Shown here one piece after another: positions 7,157-14,799 of a stretch of DNA of 15,971 bases. Where the stretch lies: the NCBI GenBank assembly GCA_902469965.1, contig CABREP010000052.1:1-15971 (forward strand), given 5' to 3'. The notes below the pieces were generated by a model that saw only the letters and a program-made list of their open reading frames with translations, was not told where the DNA came from and did not search any database. Source of the DNA: Egerieimonas sp900552095 (GTDB lineage Bacteria; Bacillota; Clostridia; Lachnospirales; Lachnospiraceae). Position 1 is the first letter of the stretch. The number at the start of each line of letters is the position of its first letter. A program made the position numbers and the translations under genes.

Positions 7157-8014
7157 TTATATGCCTGCCTTTATCGCCATATTCGTCATCCACAGAGGAT
7201 AATAATCCTTGCTCACATGCAGTCCGTCCGCTTCATGATAATCCGGATGCTCCTCCAGAAGAAATCCATTGTCAATAAATGTAACTCCCTCTTCCTGGCA
7301 TAAAGCCTCCAGGGCTTCATTGAACTTGGGATATTCCGCAAAATACGGACTCTTCGCCGCCGCGCTCTCCGCCGTTGGCAAAATGCTGTTCACATAAATC
7401 TCCACCCCGGGAATCCCATTCTTCAGCGTCTCAATATCATTTTTATATTCTTCCGTGAAATGATCCGCGTCTCCGTTATAATAGCCCAGATCATTCATGC
7501 CAAAAGCCATAAAAACTTTCCCGGGTTTATTGTCCAGCGCCGTCTGGATCAGCTCATCATTCTTAGCTACGCCTTTTCCCCTGGCATAAGCAACTACGCT
7601 GGTATCCAGAAACTGGTAGGATACCAGTCCTTCCGTGATCGAGTCTCCCAGGATCATCGTCCCCTGGAAGGACTGACGCAGAGAAACCAGATCCCTTGCC
7701 ACAAGATGCCCCTCTGCATCCTGGTTCTGCGCTTCCAGCGCCGCAGCCTTTTCTGCCGCTTCCTGATCCCTGAGTGCCTGAAGCTGCTGCTCTGTCTCGT
7801 CCGTCGCAGCGCTCTCCATCTCCTCCAGCAGCGCGACATTTTCCCGGATCACTTTCTCTTCCGCCCGTTTTTTCTGCCAGCTCACAGCGCCGAAAATTAC
7901 GCATAACAAGAAAATCCCCAGCACAATGAGCATGGGAATTTTCTTTGTTGACTTCATTTTTTTCCAGATTTCCACCAAAGAATCTTTGCCCTTATTCACG
8001 ATTTTTACTTCCAT
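7157..8014 (-). CDS. Membrane-anchored SGNH/GDSL-family hydrolase or acyl esterase
   Basis: A 285-residue protein with a cytoplasmic N-terminus, one membrane segment (about 27-45), an Ala/Glu-rich probable coiled-coil stalk (48-100) and an SGNH domain from about 115. All four SGNH blocks are visible: block I ILGDSITEG with Ser125, the oxyanion Gly/Asn in FGMND (171-175, Asn174), and the Asp263-His266 pair in DGLH. It should therefore be active, as an O-acyl esterase or as acyltransferase acting on an extracellular glycan. It is the first gene of the four-gene operon. The start is not certain. At ATG 8014 the nearest GGGG runs lie 2 and 13 nt upstream, both poorly spaced. An alternative ATG (residue 20, position 7957) would leave the membrane segment intact. 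Confidence 0.93.
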   Translation of the reverse strand: MEVKIVNKGKDSLVEIWKKMKSTKKIPMLIVLGIFLLCVIFGAVSWQKKRAEEKVIRENVALLEEMESAATDETEQQLQALRDQEAAEKAAALEAQNQDAEGHLVARDLVSLRQSFQGTMILGDSITEGLVSYQFLDTSVVAYARGKGVAKNDELIQTALDNKPGKVFMAFGMNDLGYYNGDADHFTEEYKNDIETLKNGIPGVEIYVNSILPTAESAAAKSPYFAEYPKFNEALEALCQEEGVTFIDNGFLLEEHPDYHEADGLHVSKDYYPLWMTNMAIKAGI

Positions 8015-8049
8015 TTCCCCTTAATTTCCCCTTTTTTTCGACAAAGAAT

Positions 8050-8078
8050 ATTATACCGTCGCCCTCCTGAAACTACAA
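8050..8078 (-). promoter_or_regulatory. Putative promoter of the O-acylation operon
   Basis: TTGTAG (8078-8073) and a perfect TATAAT (8055-8050) are separated by 17 bp and lie about 36 bp before the SGNH hydrolase start. Start of transcription would be near 8043. The following 5' leader is short and purine-rich. Confidence 0.6.
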
Positions 8079-8088
8079 GTGTAAAATC

Positions 8089-8126
8089 ATTACTATTTTT
8101 TTAAATCTTTTTTCACATATTACTAT
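8089..8126. repeat. Two direct copies of ATTACTAT, 30 bp apart, upstream of the O-acylation operon promoter
   Basis: ATTACTAT occurs at 8089-8096 and again at 8119-8126. The 30-bp period is about three DNA turns, which places both copies on the same face of the helix. They cover about -46 to -53 and -76 to -83 relative to the inferred start of the operon. They could be activator sites, but the region is very AT-rich and chance cannot be excluded. Confidence 0.3.
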
Positions 8127-8130
8127 CTTA

Positions 8131-8499
8131 TTACATTTCAGCCAGATCCAGTTTTTCTCTCCACTCTTTTTCCCGGAAACCAGTCAGCACAAAATCTTCC
8201 CCCACCAGCACCGGGCGCTTCACCAGCATGCCGTCAGAGGCAAGAAGCCGTATCTGCTCTTCCTCATCCATAGAAGGCAGACGATCTTTCAGCTGCAGTT
8301 CCCTGTATTTCATTCCACTGGTATTGAAAAAGCGTTTCAGCGGAAAACCGCTTTTCTTCCACCATACCCGAAGCTCTTCTTCCGTGGGATTCTCTTCCAC
8401 AATATGACGGTCTTCAAAATCAATTCCCTGTTCTTCCAGCCATTTCTTTGCCTTCTGACATGTCGTACATTTCGGATATTCTACAAATAAAATTTTCAT
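8131..8499 (-). CDS. ArsC/Spx-family thioredoxin-fold protein (arsenate reductase-like)
   Basis: A small cytoplasmic protein of 122 residues, the normal length for the ArsC/Spx/YffB family. The N-terminal strand leads to a CTTC redox motif (Cys11, Cys14), then KAKKWLEEQGIDFEDRHI, the conserved FFNTSGMKYREL, and LVKRPVLV carrying the family's Arg. A real arsenate reductase role is not indicated, as no ars genes are nearby. A thiol-disulfide or glutathione-independent reductase function, or an Spx-like regulatory role, is equally possible. Its ATG overlaps the yaaA stop as ATGA, so the two are translationally coupled. This suggests a link to oxidative stress, since YaaA answers peroxide stress. 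Confidence 0.88.
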   Translation of the reverse strand: MKILFVEYPKCTTCQKAKKWLEEQGIDFEDRHIVEENPTEEELRVWWKKSGFPLKRFFNTSGMKYRELQLKDRLPSMDEEEQIRLLASDGMLVKRPVLVGEDFVLTGFREKEWREKLDLAEM

Positions 8500-9254
8500 C
8501 TTCTAATCTCCTTTTCTCTCAAAAAAACCCATTCCTTTTCCGTAGATCTCTCCGGGCAGAAACGATATCCTCCCGGCGTAAGACTGCAGATTTCTGCCAG
8601 ATCTTCCACCTGCCTCTCCGCCATCAGACGAACCAACTCTCCCCTTGCCATCTTGGCGTAAGTTCCTTTCTGTATCAGTCTTCCCCCCTGTTCCTCCTTA
8701 AAAGCGCAGGTCAGAAATCTGGTATGCTCCGAAAGCCAGGGGCGGACCGCCTTCGCATATTCTTCCGAAGCCAGGTTCAAAATCACATCTGTCTCTCCCT
8801 CCAGGCTTCGGCAGATCTTATCTCCCCAAAATTCATAAAGACTGCTCTGCCCGTCAATCCGGACCTTCGCCTGCATCTCCAGCCGATAGGGGACAACCCC
8901 GTCAAGCGGCATAAGAATCCCATAAAATCCGGACAGTATACGTAAATGTTCCTGCACATACTTCCAGCTCTCCTCTTCAAAAACGAGCGGTGCCATATAC
9001 TGATACTGAATGCCCTCATAAGCCAGAAGCGCCGGAGTCAGATTTTCTCCCAGCTTCATCCCGGACAGACGTTCCACATTCTGCCGGGCGATTCTATCAC
9101 TGCAGGACCACAGGCGCTGCAGTTCTTCCTGCGTCTTTTCCTGCATCCATCTTTTCAGCCGCTCCGCCTCCGAAAGGAAACGCGGTCTGCTGCAGCCGGA
9201 AAAAAGTTCCTGTTCTGTCTTCATTTTTTTGGCCGGAGAAATAATAATCCTCAT
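8496..9254 (-). CDS. yaaA: Peroxide stress protein YaaA (DUF328/UPF0246)
   Basis: A cytoplasmic protein of 252 residues, the usual length for the family. Recognisable blocks are ISPAKKM (5-11), ALLAYEGIQYQYM (about 75-87), LSGFYGILMPLDGVVPYRLEM (about 107-127), NLASEEYAKAV and KGTYAKMARG. In E. coli YaaA lowers unincorporated iron and limits Fenton damage during hydrogen peroxide stress; the clostridial protein is assumed to act similarly. AGGGAGG is well placed before the ATG at 9254. The 5' leader is squeezed against the carB terminator, whose U-run ends at 9271. No separate promoter could be found, so expression may depend on readthrough or a hidden promoter. It is coupled to the downstream ArsC-like gene. 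Confidence 0.93.
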   Translation of the reverse strand: MRIIISPAKKMKTEQELFSGCSRPRFLSEAERLKRWMQEKTQEELQRLWSCSDRIARQNVERLSGMKLGENLTPALLAYEGIQYQYMAPLVFEEESWKYVQEHLRILSGFYGILMPLDGVVPYRLEMQAKVRIDGQSSLYEFWGDKICRSLEGETDVILNLASEEYAKAVRPWLSEHTRFLTCAFKEEQGGRLIQKGTYAKMARGELVRLMAERQVEDLAEICSLTPGGYRFCPERSTEKEWVFLREKEIRR

Positions 9255-9270
9255 CTGATCCTCCCTGAAG

Positions 9271-9329
9271 AAAAAGGGACTGCCGGCAAAACTGCAAAAC
9301 TCTCTCTTCTGCAGCCCTGCGGCAGTCCC
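9271..9329 (-). terminator. Rho-independent terminator after carB
   Basis: On the minus strand a 10-bp stem GGGACTGCCG (9329-9320 against 9285-9276) is followed directly by TTTTT (9275-9271). The 34-nt loop holds a second short pairing, TGCAG/CTGCA (9314-9310 with 9296-9292). It ends 16 bp before the yaaA start codon, so its descending arm is part of the yaaA leader. Confidence 0.8.
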
Positions 9330-9365
9330 CCCTTCATTTATTCCTGACCCTTTTTCCGGATCTTC

Positions 9366-12300
9366 TTATTTATCTGTGATCTCGCTGTGGAACTCCTGGA
9401 GAGATTTCACTCCGATCACGCCTTCCTTCTGTACCGCTTTGATCGCTGCAATCGTAGCTTTGGCAGCTGCCATGGTGGTCATATAAGGAATTCTTCCCTT
9501 AACGGCAGCTTTACGGATATAGCTGTCATCCGTTGCTCCCTTCTTGTCCAGCGGTGTATTCACGATCAGATCCACCTCTCGGTTGGTGATCTTGTCAAGG
9601 GCATTGGGTCTTCCCTCATCGATCTTGAAGATCTTCTCCGCCTGAATTCCCGCATTGACAATCATTTCATACGTTCTTCCTGTGGCAATGATCTTAAATC
9701 CGCAGTCTGCAAATCCTCTTGCCACTTCAATGACTTCCGGCTTGTCTCTGTCACTGACAGAGATCAGAACGGTTCCGGAAACAGGCAGACTGGTCTTTGT
9801 TGCTTCCTGTGCTTTGTAGAATGCCTCACCAAAATCAGAAGCCATTCCCAGAACTTCACCGGTAGAACGCATCTCCGGCCCCAGAACAGGATCTACTTCC
9901 TGGAACATATTGAAGGGGAAGACAGCTTCCTTTACTCCATAATGGGTAAACTTCTTTTCTTTCAGTTCCGGTACCGGAGAACCAAGGCCGGTCAGGTCAG
10001 AGGTCATAATCTGAGTCGCCAGTTTTACCATCTGTATATTGCAGACTTTCGATACCAGCGGAACCGTACGGGAAGCTCTCGGATTTGCCTCAAGCACATA
10101 TACCTTTCCATCCTCTATAGCATACTGCATATTCATCAGACCGACTACATGCATCTCCCGCGCAATCCGTCTGGTATAATCTTTGATCGTTGCCACCTGC
10201 TCCTCCGTCAGGTTCATGGAAGGAAGAATGCAGGCAGAATCACCGGAATGAACACCTGCCAGCTCAATGTGCTCCATCACAGCAGGAACAAATACATTTT
10301 CTCCATCGCTGATCGCATCCGCCTCACACTCTGTTGCATGGTGCAGGAAACGGTCGATCAGGATCGGACGATCCGGCGTAACGCCTACCGCCTGACGCAT
10401 ATAGAAGGTAAGTGCCTCGTCATCATGCACTACTTCCATTCCCCGTCCGCCCAGAACGTAGGAAGGACGAACCATCACCGGATAGCCAATCTTATTGGCA
10501 ATCGCGAGCGCCTCTTCTACATTGACTGCCATACCTGCTTCCGGCATGGGAATCTCCAGTTTATCCATCATTGCCCGGAACAGATCTCTGTCTTCCGCCA
10601 TATCAATGGTTTCCGGAGTCGTACCCAGAATATTTACACCGTTCTTCTTCAGATCTGCAGCCAGATTCAGCGGTGTCTGTCCACCAAACTGGGCGATCAC
10701 GCCCACCGGTTTCTCCTTTTCATGGATACTCAGCACATCTTCCAGTGTAAGAGGCTCAAAATACAGTTTATCAGAAGTATCATAATCTGTGGAAACCGTC
10801 TCCGGATTACAGTTTACAATAATGGTCTCAAATCCCAGCTGGCGCAGAGCTTTAGCTGCGTGTACACAGCAGTAATCAAACTCAATTCCCTGACCGATCC
10901 GGTTGGGACCGCCGCCCAGAATCATAATTTTCTTTTTGTTATCGCTGGCGGGGCTTTCATCTTTAATATGATAAGTAGAATAATAGTAAGCCGCGTCCTC
11001 GGTAGCGCTCACATGAACGCCTTCCCAGGCCTCCACGATTCCGTTTTCTGTCCGTGCTTTGCGGATGTCGCTCTCTGACACTTCCAGCAGCCCTGCCAGA
11101 TACCGGTCTGCAAAACCGTCCAGCTTTGCCTTCTTTAAGATCTCTGCGGAAGGAATCGCACCTTTCATGGATTTCAGCTGCTCCTCTTCCTCCACCAGTT
11201 CTCTCATCTGCTCAATGAACCAGGTCTTGATCTTGGTCAGTTCATAGAGTTCTTCTACTGTTGCACCTTTCCGCAGCGCCTCATACATAATGAACTGACG
11301 CTCACTGCTGGGCGTGCGGAGCATTTTCAGAAGTTCCTCCTTGGATCTGGAAGCAAAATCTTTTGCCCCGCCCAGTCCGTAGCGGCCAATCTCCAGAGAA
11401 CGGATTGCTTTCTGGAACGCTTCCTTATATGTTTTTCCGATACTCATTACTTCGCCTACCGCGCGCATCTGAGTTCCCAGTTTGTCCTGGGAACCTTTGA
11501 ATTTTTCAAATGCCCAGCGTGCAAACTTGATTACCACATAATCGCCGGAGGGAACATACTGATCCAGCGTACCGTATTTACCACAGGGAATCTCATCCAG
11601 GGTAAGGCCGCTGGCCAGCATGGCAGATACCTGAGCGATCGGGAATCCTGTAGCCTTGCTTGCCAGAGCAGAAGAACGGGAAGTACGGGGATTGATCTCA
11701 ATGATAATGTCACGGTCAGTCTTGGGATCATGAGCCCACTGTACGTTGGTTCCGCCGATTACCTGGATCGCCTCCACGATCTTATAGGACTTCTCCTGAA
11801 GACGTTTCTGGATATGCTCCGGGATCGTCAGCATGGGAGCAGAACAGAAAGAATCTCCGGTATGCACGCCCAGAGGATCGATATTCTCGATAAAGCAAAC
11901 CGTAATCATATTATTTTTGGAATCGCGGACAACTTCCAGCTCCAGCTCTTCCCAGCCCAGGATGGATTCTTCCACCAGAACCTGACCCACTAAAGAAGCC
12001 TGCAGTCCTCTTGCACAGACTGTTTTTAACTCTTCTGTGTTATACACCAGGCCGCCGCCTGCACCGCCCATGGTATAAGCGGGACGGAGCACCACCGGAT
12101 ACCCCAGCTTGTCAGCGATAGCCAGCGCCTCATCAACGGTGTAAGCCACCTCGCTTCTTGCCATCTCGATTCCCAGGGATTCCATCGTATGCTTAAACTC
12201 AATACGATCCTCACCACGCTCGATCGCATCTACCTGCACACCAATTACTTTTACATTATATTTATCAAGAACGCCTGCCTCGGCCAGTTCAGAGCAAAGA

Positions 12301-12587
12301 TTCAGTCCGGACTGTCCTCCCAGGTTGGGAAGCAGTGCATCCGGGCGCTCTTTCTCAATAATCTGAGTGAGCCGCTCCACATTCAGCGGTTCAATATAGG
12401 TCACATCGGCAGTTTCCGGATCGGTCATAATCGTCGCCGGATTGGAATTCACCAGTACAATCTGATAACCCAGCTGACGCAGAGCCTTACAAGCCTGTGT
12501 TCCGGAATAGTCAAACTCACATGCCTGACCAATTACGATCGGACCGGAACCAATAATCAGCACTTTGTGTATGTCTTCTCTTCTCAT
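9366..12587 (-). CDS. carB: Carbamoyl-phosphate synthase large subunit
   Basis: Cytoplasmic enzyme of 1073 residues that makes carbamoyl phosphate from bicarbonate, ammonia and two ATP for pyrimidine and arginine synthesis, using ammonia from the CarA glutaminase. The two homologous synthetase halves are visible: GSGPIVIGQACEFDYSG at 13-29 and GGGPNRIGQGIEFDY from about 555. Each is followed by an ATP-grasp domain (RPAYTMGGAGGGL, RPSYVLGGRGMEV) and an EINPRTSRSS or EANPRASRT metal-site block. The C-terminal MGS-like allosteric domain (about 937-1073) contains ATGRT where E. coli has ATHGT. AAAGGG lies 8 nt before the ATG. It has its own promoter and terminator. carA is not upstream, unlike the common carAB arrangement, so the partner subunit must be elsewhere. 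Confidence 0.98.
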   Translation of the reverse strand: MRREDIHKVLIIGSGPIVIGQACEFDYSGTQACKALRQLGYQIVLVNSNPATIMTDPETADVTYIEPLNVERLTQIIEKERPDALLPNLGGQSGLNLCSELAEAGVLDKYNVKVIGVQVDAIERGEDRIEFKHTMESLGIEMARSEVAYTVDEALAIADKLGYPVVLRPAYTMGGAGGGLVYNTEELKTVCARGLQASLVGQVLVEESILGWEELELEVVRDSKNNMITVCFIENIDPLGVHTGDSFCSAPMLTIPEHIQKRLQEKSYKIVEAIQVIGGTNVQWAHDPKTDRDIIIEINPRTSRSSALASKATGFPIAQVSAMLASGLTLDEIPCGKYGTLDQYVPSGDYVVIKFARWAFEKFKGSQDKLGTQMRAVGEVMSIGKTYKEAFQKAIRSLEIGRYGLGGAKDFASRSKEELLKMLRTPSSERQFIMYEALRKGATVEELYELTKIKTWFIEQMRELVEEEEQLKSMKGAIPSAEILKKAKLDGFADRYLAGLLEVSESDIRKARTENGIVEAWEGVHVSATEDAAYYYSTYHIKDESPASDNKKKIMILGGGPNRIGQGIEFDYCCVHAAKALRQLGFETIIVNCNPETVSTDYDTSDKLYFEPLTLEDVLSIHEKEKPVGVIAQFGGQTPLNLAADLKKNGVNILGTTPETIDMAEDRDLFRAMMDKLEIPMPEAGMAVNVEEALAIANKIGYPVMVRPSYVLGGRGMEVVHDDEALTFYMRQAVGVTPDRPILIDRFLHHATECEADAISDGENVFVPAVMEHIELAGVHSGDSACILPSMNLTEEQVATIKDYTRRIAREMHVVGLMNMQYAIEDGKVYVLEANPRASRTVPLVSKVCNIQMVKLATQIMTSDLTGLGSPVPELKEKKFTHYGVKEAVFPFNMFQEVDPVLGPEMRSTGEVLGMASDFGEAFYKAQEATKTSLPVSGTVLISVSDRDKPEVIEVARGFADCGFKIIATGRTYEMIVNAGIQAEKIFKIDEGRPNALDKITNREVDLIVNTPLDKKGATDDSYIRKAAVKGRIPYMTTMAAAKATIAAIKAVQKEGVIGVKSLQEFHSEITDK

Positions 12588-12634
12588 TCCCTATTCCCTT
12601 TCCTTCATTTATATTCAAATTCTTTATCCCTACT

Positions 12635-12663
12635 ATTCTAAAATACTTTTCTCCAGATGTAAA
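12635..12663 (-). promoter_or_regulatory. Putative carB promoter
   Basis: TTTACA (12663-12658), a 17-bp spacer and TAGAAT (12640-12635) lie on the minus strand upstream of carB, with a leader of about 40 nt. No PyrR-type antiterminator or other structured leader is evident in the short region. Confidence 0.65.
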
Positions 12664-12714
12664 CAAAAATTTCTGCGATTCTGCAAAAAAGTATTTTTTT
12701 CCAAAAAATTGTCT

Positions 12715-13721
12715 TTACTTCGACTGAAGATGTCCAATATTTTTAATCAGTACAGAAATTGTTCCGTCCCCGTTCGTAATAAATTCTACTTTTTCCGGAT
12801 TTCCGTATGCTTCCATAGGAATTGTGATCTCAATCCCCTCTTCCGTTGTCAGCTTCTGAGTCTGAAACTTCTTTAACGTCTGCTGACTCTTCGGCTCCAC
12901 CACCGACTGCGTCATCTGATACTTTTCCATCTTTTCTGTGAAATCCGCCCTCATCTCAGGGCTGGCGGAAAAAAGTTTCTCCGCTCCACCTGAAGCTGGC
13001 CTTCCTCCTCCAGTTCCTGATAAAAAACGTTTTTCACTTCCATCTTCCGTTCCGTATCCTCGTCTCCGAAGTATTTCCGGTTTACCTGTTCCACCGCCCT
13101 GGTTACCAGCTCCAGCTTTGTTTTCTGCGACATAGGCCCGTGACATTCCAGAAACATCTCTGAAAAATAGTCTTTCTTTACTCCGTTGATCTCATACCTT
13201 TTTTCGGTCAGAAGAATTTCTTTTTTCTCCAGATCCACCGCAAAGGCCTCCGACAGTTTCTGCGTTTTAGAAGGCAGAAGCGCTCTCTGCAGCACAATTC
13301 CATTGGTATTCCCTCCCAGATCTGTCGCCTGAGTCTGATGGGTGTACGATGTTTTGTAATTCATCTTCAGAAATCCAAAATACCGGATTCCCTCCTTCCG
13401 GAAAAGGAGTGCGGCCACATCCCCGGATGGAATATCCGGATTTGCGTTCATCAGTTTATAGAGGCGCCCGCACAGCTGACGGGAAACTTCCGCAAAATTT
13501 TCTCTCCTGCAGTGTTCCAGTATTTTTCCCGCAAAAGAGTCCTCCTCAAAAACACATTTTTTCACATCGTCACTCTCTGTAAATTTTTCAATATGTCCCT
13601 TCAAAAACTCACAGAGATCACTGTCCAGTTCGATCTCCTCATCGGAAAGTACCGGCATGCCCACCTTGCCGTCCATAATATGGATAATTGCCGCTTCTAT
13701 TGTAATCTGATCACTTCTCAT
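12715..13721 (-). pseudogene. 37-kDa nucleoid-associated protein (NdpA/YejK-like), frameshifted
   Basis: Nucleoid-associated protein family member in two frames. The first frame starts at ATG 13721 (MRSDQITIEAAIIHIMDG), runs through MPVLSDEEIELD, LKMNYKTSYTHQ and KKDYFSEMFLEC, and stops at 12951 after an out-of-family ending. The second frame continues the homology to 12715 (EKLFSASPEMRADF, LTTEEGIEITIPM, EFITNGDGTISVLIKNIGH). Joining them by a -1 shift near 12980-12990 gives about 335 residues, the family's usual length. One base is missing relative to an intact gene, two are extra, or there is a sequencing error; a T6 run at 12974-12969 is adjacent. The start codon overlaps the nucleoside hydrolase stop as ATGA and is preferred to the in-frame ATG at 13739. 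The family binds the nucleoid and its precise role is unclear. Confidence 0.85.
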
Positions 13722-14650
13722 CCCAAAACTTCCCCGCATTTTGTAAGCGCTGCCTTAAACCAGGTCCGAAACATTTCACTGTCAAGATCTGTGCAGACTC
13801 TGGCATTGGGCTTCCGGCCAAGGCATCCGTCCAGATCTACCACCGTGCATCCTGCTGTCAGGGTTCCGCGGAGTTCTACCTCCACATACGTCTCCTGCGT
13901 CTGATACATCTGCGGGCAGAGCAGGTAGGCGATCGCACAGCTGTCATACATTTTCAGTCCCGTCTTAAAATTTTTGCTGCGATACTTTTCAAAAAGGTGA
14001 TAAGCCATATCGCCCACCTTTCCCATACGCAGAAGCTCTTCGTTGTCTTCCGGCAGCAGCCCCGCCTTTAATCCCACATCAAGCCCGGCCATCACAATAG
14101 GAATTCCGCTTTGAAATACCATCTGAGCTGCTTCCGGATCGGTTCCTACATTAAACTCTGACATGACATCCTTATTTCCCCTGGAGGCAGAGCCTCCCAT
14201 CATCACGATCTCCCGTATCTTTGCTTTCACCTCCGGGTACATGGCAAATAAAAGCGCCAGATTTGTCAGCGTAGCGATCGGAACCAGGGTAACCGGCTCA
14301 TCACTCTCCATAATTACTCTGTACATGGCATTCACCGCATGTTCCGGCAGAAGCAGCTCTTTTTTCGGCTCCGGAAGATCGTACCCTTCCATCCCTGATT
14401 TTCCATGTATATCAGAGGCGTCGGTAAATGGGATAAGCAGTGGTTTGTCTGCCCCCATCGCCACCGGAACTTCTTTTTCAAAAAAGTTCAGCAGACGCAG
14501 TGTATTTTCCGTTACCTTTTCCAGAGAAACATTTCCTGCCACCGTAGTAATCAGTTTCACATCCAGTTCTTCCGAAAAAAGTGCAATCGCAAGCGCTACT
14601 GCATCGTCAATCCCCGGGTCTGTGTCAATTATAATTGGTCTTTTCTCCAT
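13718..14650 (-). CDS. RihC-like ribonucleoside hydrolase with Tyr at the catalytic His position
   Basis: Nucleoside hydrolase of 310 residues that cleaves the N-glycosidic bond of nucleosides to ribose plus base in purine and pyrimidine salvage. The calcium-binding motif DTDPGIDDA is at 9-17, HGKSG at 82-86, MMGGSASRGN at 150-159 and EFNVGTDPEAA at 165-175. The C-terminal DLDGCLG resembles E. coli RihC, which I recall as DIDGCLG. At the acid-catalyst site, RihC reads MHDLCAIAW while this protein reads MYDSCAIAY (Tyr235). The calcium-binding Asp is kept. Activity or substrate range may therefore differ. A GTG at 14653 directly before the ATG is an equally possible start, with AGGAAAG 8 nt upstream. 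It overlaps the downstream nucleoid-protein gene by ATGA. Confidence 0.92.
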   Translation of the reverse strand: MEKRPIIIDTDPGIDDAVALAIALFSEELDVKLITTVAGNVSLEKVTENTLRLLNFFEKEVPVAMGADKPLLIPFTDASDIHGKSGMEGYDLPEPKKELLLPEHAVNAMYRVIMESDEPVTLVPIATLTNLALLFAMYPEVKAKIREIVMMGGSASRGNKDVMSEFNVGTDPEAAQMVFQSGIPIVMAGLDVGLKAGLLPEDNEELLRMGKVGDMAYHLFEKYRSKNFKTGLKMYDSCAIAYLLCPQMYQTQETYVEVELRGTLTAGCTVVDLDGCLGRKPNARVCTDLDSEMFRTWFKAALTKCGEVLG

Positions 14651-14683
14651 CACTTTTCTCGCTTTCCTGTTATTTCTATCCCT

Positions 14684-14712
14684 ATTGTAATATAGACGAA
14701 ACCATTTGTCTA
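14684..14712 (-). promoter_or_regulatory. Putative promoter of the rihC-like operon
   Basis: TAGACA (14712-14707), a 17-bp spacer and TACAAT (14689-14684) lie on the minus strand about 34 bp before the gene start. They fall just past the terminator of the upstream transporter gene. Each hexamer has five of six consensus bases. Confidence 0.65.
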
Positions 14713-14742
14713 ATTCTATTGCAAAAATTTCCTTTTTCCGTC

Positions 14743-14784
14743 AAAAAGCCGCTTTCCCCAGGTATACCCTCCGGGAGAGCGGCT
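14743..14784 (-). terminator. Rho-independent terminator after the FNT transporter
   Basis: On the minus strand AGCCGCT (14784-14778) pairs with AGCGGCT (14753-14747). The stem extends inward after one mismatch through a TCCC/GGGA segment, and TTTTT (14747-14743) follows. The plus strand downstream is also T-rich, but no plus gene ends here. Confidence 0.8.
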
Positions 14785-14799
14785 CTCTTTTTCTTTTCT

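Noticed and set aside
8131..8499. Calling the ArsC-like gene a true arsenate reductase
   Set aside because: The fold and CTTC motif are shared with Spx and YffB proteins and there is no arsenic resistance gene nearby.
9387..11078. Long plus-strand open frame of 563 codons opposite carB
   Set aside because: It is the antisense shadow of carB. The translation is rich in His, Cys, Arg and Ile with no recognisable domain, and carB homology covers the whole stretch.
12591..12608. Five-codon upstream frame (ATG AAG GAA AGG GAA TAG) just before carB as a possible leader peptide
   Set aside because: It has no ribosome binding site at proper distance, contains the carB ribosome binding site by composition, and shows no regulatory codon run.
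12661..12715. A/T-run region after the nucleoid-protein gene as a terminator
   Set aside because: The runs can pair only as A-U stretches; CTGCGATTCTGC is a partial direct repeat rather than a hairpin, so there is no stable GC stem.
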